Shown here in pieces: positions 1 through 6,542 of a DNA stretch of 7,361 nt. The DNA is taken from the NCBI GenBank assembly GCA_027366195.1, contig DAHXKW010000125.1, positions 1 to 7,361 of the forward strand, written 5' to 3'. Origin of the DNA: Alphaproteobacteria bacterium. Lineage in GTDB: Bacteria > Pseudomonadota > Alphaproteobacteria > G02398745 > G023898745. A model generated the notes under the pieces. The model ran no database searches, had not been told where the DNA came from, and worked only from the letters and a program-made list of their open reading frames with translations. Every line of letters begins with the position of its first letter. Position 1 is the stretch's first letter. The position numbers and the translations under genes were made by a program.

Positions 1-55
1 AAAACATTTGCCAATCTTCGCTTTTGATATACCTAGGTATAATTTTTATGGGAAA

Positions 56-762
56 TTAGGTAATAATTCCACCGTGCCTATGGATTGAAAATTGCGCATC
101 AGAAAGCATAATTTTTAAGGAATTTTCCAATTCTTGCCAAAAATCGATACTACTTTTAACCTGGACAGAGCTATTTGACCCATTGTCTTGTGAAGTGACC
201 TCACCTTCCCCATTCTTTTCTTTTAACACATCTGTCATTGATGACACCTTGTTTTCAGCATCACGTGCAAACTTTAAAAAATGAATATGATAATTTTTAA
301 AAAATGGTTTATCTGGCTCAACTTTTACATTGACACCATTAATAGTAAAGCGAAGGTTTAACACATCACATATATCATCTAATAACTGTATAAATGGCTT
401 TTGGCATGCTGAATAATTCACCCCTTTAGTTTCTGGAATTAGAAAATTAATTTTTATACCAATAGAATCTGCAAGTGTTTTCAAGACAGGTCTAATGTCC
501 GAATCGTCCGAAATTTCTATAGACACTGACTTGTTCAGAGCAGAATCAAATACAACCTTTTGCTTTTTCACACCTGAAAAATCTGATTGTATAGGCTGAA
601 AATCCATCGGCGGAGCTGATAGCTTTTTTAAATCACACGCATTGGTAATAGGTTTTAACCTTTGCTCTTCAACAAACTTACTACACTGATTTAGCATCAA
701 CAACAAAAGTAAATGAAACACTGATGCTAAATAATAATACTGTTTTTTAAAATTTTAATCAT
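56..762 (-). pseudogene. N-terminal part of a PilN/MshL-type secretin lipoprotein, apparently frameshifted and truncated
   Basis: The open frame runs from a GTG at 721 to a TAA at 56-58 (221 codons). It starts MFHLLLLLMLNQC, with a lipobox LNQC (Cys13) but no positive n-region. A small STN-like domain (about 64-137) is followed by KNYHIHFLKFAR (142-153), a low-complexity Ser/Asn/Glu linker and DFWQELENSLKIML (193-206). That last motif is what I recognise from the N-terminal region of type IVb pilus or MSHA secretins (PilN/MshL). These normally continue into a C-terminal beta-barrel secretin domain, for outer-membrane pores of about 500 residues. Here the frame stops just after IHRHGGIIT. An ATG at 762, overlapping the rsmA stop as ATGA, opens a second frame, MIKILKNSIII, which hits TAG at 727-729. 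One extra T there would join it to LASVFHLLLLLMLNQC and give an excellent lipoprotein signal. Two lesions suggest a decaying gene. A shortened functional protein or a sequencing error is possible, and any downstream secretin domain lies outside the window. Confidence 0.6.
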
Positions 763-1577
763 TTTTTAAAAATTTGCGCAAGATGAGTATAGACCTCAAC
801 TGATAAATTTTCTGGACGCAAGTTCAGATAAGGGTTTAGGAACTCCTCAATATTTGAGGATTGTTTTTGACAATATTTTTTTATGATGTGCCCAACTGTT
901 TTGCGCCTATGAGAAAAAAAGAGTGAAGTTACCTCCTCAAGAGATTTAATGTTTACGTCCTCACCAGATACCAATGGTTCAAAAGAAACTACAGCCGAAT
1001 GAATTTTGGGTGGTGGCGTAAAGGCTGAAGGGGGTAGCTTGTAAACAATGGTTGGCTTGAAAAACGCTTGAACTATTATAGATAAACGACCATAGTGGTT
1101 CGTTCCAACTTTACCCACAATTCTTTGCGCAACCTCCTGTTGAAACATAAGGATCATTTTCTTGATATGTTTGTGCTGATGCACAAATCCAACCAACAAT
1201 GGTGAAGCGATATTATAGGGTAAGTTGGCAATAATAATAACACCACATAAATCTGCAAGAATATTTTTAATAACACTTAGCGCATCACCGTGAACCATAT
1301 CGAATTGCACTGAATTTGAATAAGTTTGTTTTATTAATTCCAACCCCTCCAAACATCTTTCATCTTTTTCTATAACAATCAGTTTTAGAGGGGATTTTTC
1401 TAAAATAGCTAGGGTTAATCCTCCTGGACCAGGACCAATTTCCAGCACAGTACTTTCTTGATCCAAATCAGAAAAATTAACAATTTTACGCGTAATATTC
1501 ATGTCCAAAATAAAATTTTGCCCTAGTCTTTTTTGAGCTCCAGCAATACGTTTTACGTTATCCGAAATTATATTCAA
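759..1577 (-). CDS. rsmA: 16S rRNA (adenine(1518)-N6/adenine(1519)-N6)-dimethyltransferase RsmA
   Basis: RsmA (KsgA) uses S-adenosylmethionine to dimethylate two adjacent adenines in the 3'-terminal hairpin of 16S rRNA during late 30S assembly in the cytoplasm. The 272-residue protein is full length for the family. It shows RLGQNF near residues 18-22, the SAM-binding motif EIGPGPGGLT (46-55), the acidic IEKD strand (69-72), GDA (97-99), the catalytic NLPYNI motif (118-123), FTPPPKIHSAVV (186-197) and the C-terminal SHRRKTVGHIIKK (222-234). The start is TTG at 1575-1577. No ATG or GTG lies between it and the upstream in-frame stop (1614-1616), and the next internal ATG would delete RLGQNF. No clear Shine-Dalgarno sequence precedes it. 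It is divergent from rnj and its stop overlaps the possible ATG of the secretin fragment (ATGA), which suggests co-transcription with that gene. Identification is secure from the motifs. Confidence 0.97.
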   Translation of the reverse strand: MNIISDNVKRIAGAQKRLGQNFILDMNITRKIVNFSDLDQESTVLEIGPGPGGLTLAILEKSPLKLIVIEKDERCLEGLELIKQTYSNSVQFDMVHGDALSVIKNILADLCGVIIIANLPYNIASPLLVGFVHQHKHIKKMILMFQQEVAQRIVGKVGTNHYGRLSIIVQAFFKPTIVYKLPPSAFTPPPKIHSAVVSFEPLVSGEDVNIKSLEEVTSLFFSHRRKTVGHIIKKYCQKQSSNIEEFLNPYLNLRPENLSVEVYTHLAQIFKK

Positions 1578-1715
1578 AAGGTTTTTTATTGCGTTAAATC
1601 TAGTTACAAAATGTTAGCATTTTTTCTGCTACAATAACTTGTTATCCACTTAAAGAAATACATAACACATGTGTGGAAAATTATTTTTAATTAATTCAGA
1701 AGAAAGGTATCTTAA
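1578..1715. promoter_or_regulatory. Divergent rsmA/rnj intergenic region with DnaA-box-like words and a palindrome
   Basis: This 138-bp gap must carry promoters for both rsmA (minus) and rnj (plus). TTATCCACT at 1642-1650 and TTTTCCACA (minus strand, 1672-1680) each differ by one base from the DnaA-box consensus TTATCCACA and face each other. ACACATGTGT at 1665-1674 is a perfect 10-bp palindrome that overlaps the second word. An AT-only stretch (1681-1695) follows. Weak promoter-like hexamers exist, such as TTGTTA at 1639 with CATAAC 16 bp later, or TACAAT at 1630, but none is convincing. The ribosome-binding site for rnj, AGAAAGG at 1701-1707, sits 8 bp before its ATG. That divergent promoters lie here is inferred from gene layout; the regulatory role of the words is unproven. 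Confidence 0.4.
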
Positions 1716-3635
1716 ATGGAAAAAGATCGTAGGAATAGCAGAAAACCTAGATTCTTAGGGGCGAACAGACATAAGCAACGCAGTCAAAAAGAGGGAAATA
1801 GAGCTGATCACAAGGAGAAATCTGATTTTTTACACTCACATGAAGTAAAAACACCACATACGCATCAAGGCAACAAAAGGAATTCTTTTTTTCTTAAAAA
1901 AACACACAAACCAAAAACTGAAAGTACTTCTGTTGTTCAGGACCAAATCGTACCTGTACCACCCCATGATGACCTATTCTTTTTACCTTTAGGCGGTTCT
2001 GGAGAAATTGGCATGAACGTCAATCTTTATGGGACCAATAAACAGTGGATCATTGTCGATATGGGTATTAGCTTTGGGGATGGTGAGAATGGGATTGATT
2101 TTGTCACGGCAAACTTGGAATTTCTAAAACGGTCTAATATCTTCTCCTATCTTAAAGGCGTTGTTATTACACATGCTCATGAAGACCATATTGGCGGTAT
2201 CCATGAAATTTGGCCACATTTTAAATTTCATGTCTATATGACTAAATTTTCCAAAGAAGTTTTGCTCAATAAACTAGAAGGGAAACCTTATAAAAATGAG
2301 TTGGTTCAATATTACCTTCATGAAATTCCCAACAACGGAAAATTTTCGGTTGGCGACTTTAAGTTTGAGTTCTTAGACATAACGCACTCAATTCCTGAAT
2401 CTAATGCTGTTTTAATCAAAACGCATGTTGCAAATATTTTCCATACAGGAGACTGGAAATTAGATCCAGGACCAGTTTTGGGTGAACCCATTAATGCAGA
2501 ACGTTTTAAAAAATTATCACATGAAAAAATCGATGCTATGATTTGCGACTCGACAAACGCTTTATTACCTGGTCATTCGGGATCAGAACAATCCGTTTGT
2601 GATACTTTAAAAGATTTAATCGGCACTATTAAAAAGGGACGTATTATCGCTTCTTGCTTTGCATCGAATCTGGCAAGAATTAAAGGTTTAGTTGATGCCG
2701 CATTTGCAAATGGCCGAGAAGTCTGTTTACTGGGAAGATCCATCGACCGTATGACAGAAGCGGCCGAAAAGTGTAGATATCCCATACACCTTGATCAATT
2801 TGTTACAGAGGATATAGCTAAACGTTTTCCACCTGAAAAAATCTTATACGTTGCAACAGGCACACAGGGTGATGAAAAAGCAGCTTTGGCGCGAATAGCG
2901 AGAGGCGTCCATAGAAACGTACACCTTGAATCTGGGGACACGGTAATCATGTCTTCTAAAGTTATTCCGGGAAATGAAAGACGGGTTAACGTGATGCTAA
3001 ACAACCTAGCACGCTTGGGCGTAAACATCATTACTGAGAAACAAAAGCACGTTCATGTTTCAGGACATCCCTATCAAGACGATCTTCGTGAAATGTATTC
3101 TTGGGTAAAACCTGAGTATTTAATCCCTGTACATGGCGAAATGCTACATTTAATCGAGCATGCTAAATTTGCTAAAAGTTGCGGACTTAAAACTTTAATT
3201 CCTGAAAATGGAACATTAATTAGTATCAGTAGAAAAAAAGTGTTGCAAACATATAGCATCGGTCGCTGGGGATTCGATGGCAATCGATTTATTGATATGA
3301 TGTCCTCTCTTATAACAGACCGTCAATCAATGGGAGGACATGGTTGTATTTTTGCCACCTTGGTTGTTGATAAAAAAAGAAATCATTTTCTCGCTGATCA
3401 AAGCATTATTTCTACTGTTGGGCTGTCAGAAGGACCTCAAGAAGAATTAGTAGGCAAAATTAAAAATTCTTTGAACAATCTATTAAACAAAGCCCCTTCA
3501 GAAGCAGATGATTCCCCTGGAAAAATCGACTCAGAAGCAATTCGCAACCCAAAGGTTAGAGAACGCATTCAAAGTATTGTGCGATCCTTTTATAATAAAG
3601 CACCTTTTGTAAACACACACTGGATATATGTATAA
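1716..3635 (+). CDS. rnj: Ribonuclease J (beta-CASP metallo-beta-lactamase) with a long basic N-terminal extension
   Basis: RNase J is a zinc-dependent 5'-to-3' exonuclease and endonuclease that matures rRNA 5' ends and degrades mRNA in the cytoplasm. The 639-residue protein has FLPLGGSGEIGMN (89-101), the metal-binding motif HAHEDH (153-158), ITHSIPES (222-229), HTGD (243-246), the beta-CASP segment with GTQGDEKAAL (382-391), SGHPYQDDL (449-457) and PVHGE (471-475), then a C-terminal domain to WIYV. All expected metal ligands are visible. Family members usually begin close to the LPLGGSGEIG block, so residues 1-85 are extra. They are rich in Lys, Arg, His, Ser and Asn and look disordered. 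The ATG at 1716 is supported by AGAAAGG 8 bp upstream, and no later Met precedes Met100 inside the conserved block, so the extension appears genuine. Its last 8 bp overlap pgpA, consistent with translational coupling. Confidence 0.96.
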   Translation: MEKDRRNSRKPRFLGANRHKQRSQKEGNRADHKEKSDFLHSHEVKTPHTHQGNKRNSFFLKKTHKPKTESTSVVQDQIVPVPPHDDLFFLPLGGSGEIGMNVNLYGTNKQWIIVDMGISFGDGENGIDFVTANLEFLKRSNIFSYLKGVVITHAHEDHIGGIHEIWPHFKFHVYMTKFSKEVLLNKLEGKPYKNELVQYYLHEIPNNGKFSVGDFKFEFLDITHSIPESNAVLIKTHVANIFHTGDWKLDPGPVLGEPINAERFKKLSHEKIDAMICDSTNALLPGHSGSEQSVCDTLKDLIGTIKKGRIIASCFASNLARIKGLVDAAFANGREVCLLGRSIDRMTEAAEKCRYPIHLDQFVTEDIAKRFPPEKILYVATGTQGDEKAALARIARGVHRNVHLESGDTVIMSSKVIPGNERRVNVMLNNLARLGVNIITEKQKHVHVSGHPYQDDLREMYSWVKPEYLIPVHGEMLHLIEHAKFAKSCGLKTLIPENGTLISISRKKVLQTYSIGRWGFDGNRFIDMMSSLITDRQSMGGHGCIFATLVVDKKRNHFLADQSIISTVGLSEGPQEELVGKIKNSLNNLLNKAPSEADDSPGKIDSEAIRNPKVRERIQSIVRSFYNKAPFVNTHWIYV

Positions 3636-4101
3636 AAAATTAGCACACCTTTTCTTATCCGTTTTCTACATAGGATATATACCTATCGCTCCGGGTACTT
3701 TTGGGTCGATTCCAGGACTTCTGCTGTGCTGTTATTGGGTAAAATTTTTGTGGTTACTACCATTATTATTTTTTGTTTCATATCTAAGCATGCGCTATAC
3801 CACCGTTTTGATTTCTGAAAATAGCGACCCTCAATGGATTGTTATTGATGAGGTGATTGGCATTGGCATGGCTTGTACAATTTATTTCTCTTACCACAAG
3901 TGTTTCCACTGGCTTGGCCTAATATTGATTTTCTTGTTTTTTAGATTTTTTGATATTGTAAAACCTTTTCCTATTGATTGGGTTGAAAGATACACAAAAA
4001 AGAAGAATATCCCTTTAAGCATATTGATAGATGACCTAATCGCTGGTGTTTTTGCTGGATTAGCTACACTTTTCGTCATGCCTCCAACTGTGTGCGTATA
4101 A
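3628..4101 (+). CDS. pgpA: Phosphatidylglycerophosphatase A
   Basis: PgpA is an inner-membrane enzyme that removes the terminal phosphate of phosphatidylglycerophosphate to give phosphatidylglycerol, an essential phospholipid and precursor of cardiolipin. The 157-residue protein has the family motifs in order: IPIAPGTFGSIPG (18-30), SDPQWIVIDEVIG (66-78) with the acidic D/E residues, FRFFDIVKPFPI (105-116) and LIDDLIAGVFAG (133-144). Hydrophobic segments lie around 28-55, 72-88, 94-108 and 136-151, matching a small integral membrane protein of the usual length. The ATG at 3628 lies inside the last codons of rnj (8-bp overlap). There is no strong Shine-Dalgarno sequence, so translation is probably coupled to rnj. 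The gene converges on murC with only 5 bp between stop codons, and I see no hairpin terminator there. It ends a two-gene unit with rnj; a direct functional link with RNase J is not evident. Confidence 0.95.
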   Translation: MYKKLAHLFLSVFYIGYIPIAPGTFGSIPGLLLCCYWVKFLWLLPLLFFVSYLSMRYTTVLISENSDPQWIVIDEVIGIGMACTIYFSYHKCFHWLGLILIFLFFRFFDIVKPFPIDWVERYTKKKNIPLSILIDDLIAGVFAGLATLFVMPPTVCV

Positions 4102-4106
4102 AATTA

Positions 4107-5456
4107 CTAAACTGAACATTTCTCAACAGCACTAGCACACCATTTTGAAATTTTTCCCGCTCCCATAAATAAGAAGACAGTTCCTGGGTCAAGGCGCAAG
4201 TTAATTTGTTCGATAAGCTCTTCTAAAGAATCGATAAGAATATGGCTTTGTTTTAAACGTTCAGCTATAGCCGCACTATTAATACCTGGGATAGGCTCTT
4301 CAAAAGCACTATGTAGAGGGACCAGGATAACTTCATCTGCCATATCAAGAGCCGGGGGATATTCATCAAATAATGCCTGGACTCGGCTATAGCGATGCGG
4401 CTCCACTACAGCTATAATTTTTGTAGCACCATATTGTCTGGCTGATTTGATAACAGAAGCAATTTCACGTGGATGATGAGCGTAATCATCTACAAACACA
4501 GCATTGTTTATTGCCCCTCTTACTGTAAAACGGCGTTGAACACCTTGAAAATTCTTTAAAGTTTCCCGAATAACATCTTCACCTAACCCCAAGAATTCAG
4601 CAGCGCCTATAACAGCCAAACTGTTTAAAACATTGTGCTTTCCCATCATAGGCAAAAATAATTTGTCATATTGTTTTGTTTTAGTTTTCACAGAAAAATA
4701 TGACCCTGTAATTCCCTTATCGAGCCAAACTAAACAGATATCGGATTTTTCAGATTCTCCATAAGTCTTAATCGTATGATGGGGAACACGCGCTAATATA
4801 CTCGCTGTTAAAGGATCATCTAAACAAGCCAGCGTACAGCCTAAAATTGACGTGTTTTCAATAAATTGTTGAAAAGCTTTTTCTAATGTGGCCTGATCGT
4901 GAAAAAAATCCATATGTTCTAAGTCTATGTTTGTAATCACAGAAATAATGGGTTGAATATTTAGGAAGCTGCCATCAGATTCGTCACCTTCTACTACACA
5001 CCATGATCCCAAACCCATCGCCACGTTGGATCCAAATGCATTTACAATGCCACCATTGATGATAAGGGGGTCGTACTGTGCCTCTGTTAATAAGGCTCCC
5101 ATCATAGCTGTTGTCGATGTTTTACCATGACTACCTGATACCGCGATCGTTTTGTATCCTCGAATTATTTCAGCCAACATCTGATGGCGTTTTAAAATAG
5201 GTATATTAAATGTTCTCGCTTGTTTTAACTCAAGATTTTCTTCGGAAATAGCAGAAGATATAACAACGTAATCAAAATCTTGCCCTATGTGGCTGGGATC
5301 ATGACCGATGTGTATAATAGCGCCCATTTCCTGAAGTTTTTTTGTATTAGCATTTTCAGCCGCATCACTTCCAGAAACTTGATGATGTTGGCGCAAAAGG
5401 ATTTGAGCAAGTCCACTCATCCCTATGCCACCAATACCGATAAAATGAAATTTCAC
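4107..5456 (-). CDS. murC: UDP-N-acetylmuramate--L-alanine ligase MurC
   Basis: MurC is the cytoplasmic ATP-dependent ligase that adds L-alanine to UDP-N-acetylmuramic acid, the first peptide step in peptidoglycan precursor synthesis. The 449 residues, close to the usual length, carry FIGIGGIGMSG (5-15), the ATP P-loop GSHGKTSTT (108-116), NIDLEHMDFF (176-185), GVQRRF (305-310), DDYAHHP (323-329), EPHRYSR (352-358) and a final MGAGKISKW (431-439), where many homologues have GAGDI. The GMSG signature and length favour MurC over the recycling ligase Mpl. The start is GTG at 5454-5456: no other start lies before the upstream in-frame stop (5481-5483), and FIGIGG begins almost at once. No Shine-Dalgarno sequence is visible. 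In many proteobacteria murC lies in the mur/fts cluster beside murG and murB; neither is adjacent here. It follows the unrecognised 148-codon gene on the same strand with a 63-bp gap. Confidence 0.97.
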   Translation of the reverse strand: MKFHFIGIGGIGMSGLAQILLRQHHQVSGSDAAENANTKKLQEMGAIIHIGHDPSHIGQDFDYVVISSAISEENLELKQARTFNIPILKRHQMLAEIIRGYKTIAVSGSHGKTSTTAMMGALLTEAQYDPLIINGGIVNAFGSNVAMGLGSWCVVEGDESDGSFLNIQPIISVITNIDLEHMDFFHDQATLEKAFQQFIENTSILGCTLACLDDPLTASILARVPHHTIKTYGESEKSDICLVWLDKGITGSYFSVKTKTKQYDKLFLPMMGKHNVLNSLAVIGAAEFLGLGEDVIRETLKNFQGVQRRFTVRGAINNAVFVDDYAHHPREIASVIKSARQYGATKIIAVVEPHRYSRVQALFDEYPPALDMADEVILVPLHSAFEEPIPGINSAAIAERLKQSHILIDSLEELIEQINLRLDPGTVFLFMGAGKISKWCASAVEKCSV

Positions 5457-5519
5457 TAATATTAATAAGAGTTTTGAATATCACAAGATAACATGCCAAC
5501 CCCTACCATGTCAGCTTTC

Positions 5520-5966
5520 TCAAGAATTTGATCCATGTGTCAATTCCGCCATTCTCACAGCATGACCTGTCGCTTGTTGAGCAAATCCTAATGATGAGGG
5601 GGTCATTTTTTGCATACTAGCAAGTCCTTCATGTGCTAAAACATCAAGTTTTTGTTTTGTTTCCTCTGGAGGAGGAAGATCAAAATTTTCTTTTAGGTTC
5701 TTTGCGGCTTTCTCTAGTGATTCTTTTGCCTGCTCTTCAGAGCTATCACGGGGAACAAAGCTTTCAGACAAATCTTTTAATTCTTGAGCTTTTCCAGCAA
5801 CAATCGATTTCACTTCTGGGGTTGAAGGAGGAGTAGGATAATCAAAACCATTTCTTCTCATATTTGCTGCCGCACCACGTAACATTTCTGCTATATCTTT
5901 ACTCATACCCCCAGGACTGCCAGCAAAAACCAAACAAACAAAAAACGTACCGCCCCCTTGAAACAC
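5520..5966 (-). CDS. Unrecognised protein with an internal duplication; start uncertain
   Basis: I do not recognise this family. The longest frame starts at GTG 5966 (148 codons); an ATG at 5906 would give 128 codons beginning MSKDIAEMLRG. The body is helix-prone and charged and contains two copies of one unit. LRGAAANMRRNGFDYPTPP (29-47) followed by a helix to about residue 68 matches LEKAAKNLKENFDLPPP (84-100) followed by a helix to about 121. The first 20 codons of the long version encode a weakly hydrophobic stretch (TFFVCLVFAG) without a positive charge. In the frame beginning at GTG 5968 the same DNA reads KGAVRFLFVWFLLAVLG, a much better export signal, ending in a TGA that overlaps ATG 5906. 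No good Shine-Dalgarno sequence fits either GTG. A possible promoter (TTGCCA, 18 bp, TATCCT) lies upstream at 6006-6035. It is likely a real gene because of the repeat structure; function and cellular location are unknown. Confidence 0.65.
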   Translation of the reverse strand: MFQGGGTFFVCLVFAGSPGGMSKDIAEMLRGAAANMRRNGFDYPTPPSTPEVKSIVAGKAQELKDLSESFVPRDSSEEQAKESLEKAAKNLKENFDLPPPEETKQKLDVLAHEGLASMQKMTPSSLGFAQQATGHAVRMAELTHGSNS

Positions 5967-6005
5967 ACACGCTAAAGTTAGGAATAATCACCACATTCCT
6001 TACAA

Positions 6006-6035
6006 AGGATAAGATAAACATTAAGGATATGGCAA
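6006..6035 (-). promoter_or_regulatory. Candidate promoter for the 148-codon gene
   Basis: On the minus strand TTGCCA (6030-6035; five of six bases of the -35 consensus) is followed after 18 bp by TATCCT (6006-6011; four of six of the -10 consensus). The predicted transcription start near 5999 would leave a leader of about 30 nt before the GTG starts at 5968/5966, or about 93 nt before ATG 5906. It is a pattern match only; AT-rich DNA gives many chance hits. Confidence 0.35.
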
Positions 6036-6115
6036 GGAGAAAGCAATATTTTAACCTTTTGTTCATTAGTTTTTTCTATCTAAAAACGTATGATAAATAT
6101 TTTTAACAAGGTAAT

Positions 6116-6493
6116 ATGATTACATTATTTTTGAACATGCAAATAGTGCATGCAGGTATTTCCCATCATTTTTCTGAAGAAAAAAGAGCTGCCTATACGA
6201 AAGAACAAAAACAACAAGAAACACTAGAAAAATTAAAAGAAGATGTTCAGAAGGAATTTAAAAAACGTAGAAATTTTAATCCACAAGAACGCCAAAAACA
6301 GCTGCCCATTCTACAGACCCTGACAAATCGTTCCGAAAAATTATTGGAAGAACTCCAGGCAGATGCAAAACATTATGATCAAGAAAAATGGAATAAGCTA
6401 TACGACAACACAAAACAACGTATTAGAGAAGTAAAACTGCAGATCGAATTAGTAAAACATCAAAGGATGGATACTGGCGAAAGATATGGCTAA
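6116..6493 (+). CDS. Unrecognised small charged coiled-coil protein, probably exported
   Basis: I do not recognise this 125-residue protein. It starts MITLFLNMQIVHAG, a very short hydrophobic segment ending in a plausible signal-peptidase site (VHA-G), though it lacks the usual positive n-region. The rest is almost entirely charged and helix-forming. Residues 20-51 (KRAAYTKEQKQQETLEKLKE onward) and 66-114 are rich in Lys, Glu and Gln with spaced Leu/Ile, as in coiled coils, with a short break at NFNPQER (53-59). There is no Cys in the protein. The ATG at 6116 is preceded by AAGGT (6108-6112) at a workable distance. Directly upstream, in the same frame but cut off by TAA at 6104-6106, lies MARRKQYFNLLFISFFYLK (from ATG 6029), which looks more like a signal peptide. 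The gene is divergent from the 148-codon gene and convergent with the PEBP gene. A periplasmic helical protein is an inference from composition. Confidence 0.65.
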   Translation: MITLFLNMQIVHAGISHHFSEEKRAAYTKEQKQQETLEKLKEDVQKEFKKRRNFNPQERQKQLPILQTLTNRSEKLLEELQADAKHYDQEKWNKLYDNTKQRIREVKLQIELVKHQRMDTGERYG

Positions 6494-6542
6494 AATCAGC
6501 AGTGCTGCAATTATACATTCTACATAATGCCTTTAAACTCTT

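Noticed and set aside
2573..3283. Three minus-strand open frames (2573-2785, 2795-3031, 3074-3283) inside rnj
   Set aside because: They lie antisense to conserved RNase J motifs and show no recognisable protein features.
3891..4079. Minus-strand open frame within pgpA
   Set aside because: It is antisense to the conserved PgpA FDIVKPFPI and LIDDLIAG motifs and has no independent support.
4102..4106. A terminator between the convergent pgpA and murC genes
   Set aside because: Only 5 bp separate the stops and I see no GC-rich hairpin with a T-run on either strand.
5462..5536. A 24-codon minus-strand frame (MDQILEKADMVGVGMLSCDI...) just upstream of murC
   Set aside because: It has no ribosome-binding site and no recognisable relation. 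It overlaps the end of the 148-codon gene, so I regard it as chance, though it ends only 5 bp before the murC GTG.
5633..5836. Plus-strand open frame opposite the 148-codon gene
   Set aside because: The opposite strand carries a clear internal protein repeat, so this frame is a shadow.
5864..6106. An 80-codon plus-strand frame
   Set aside because: Its first half is antisense to the 148-codon gene and has no coding character. Only the last 25 codons are of interest and are treated as a separate finding.
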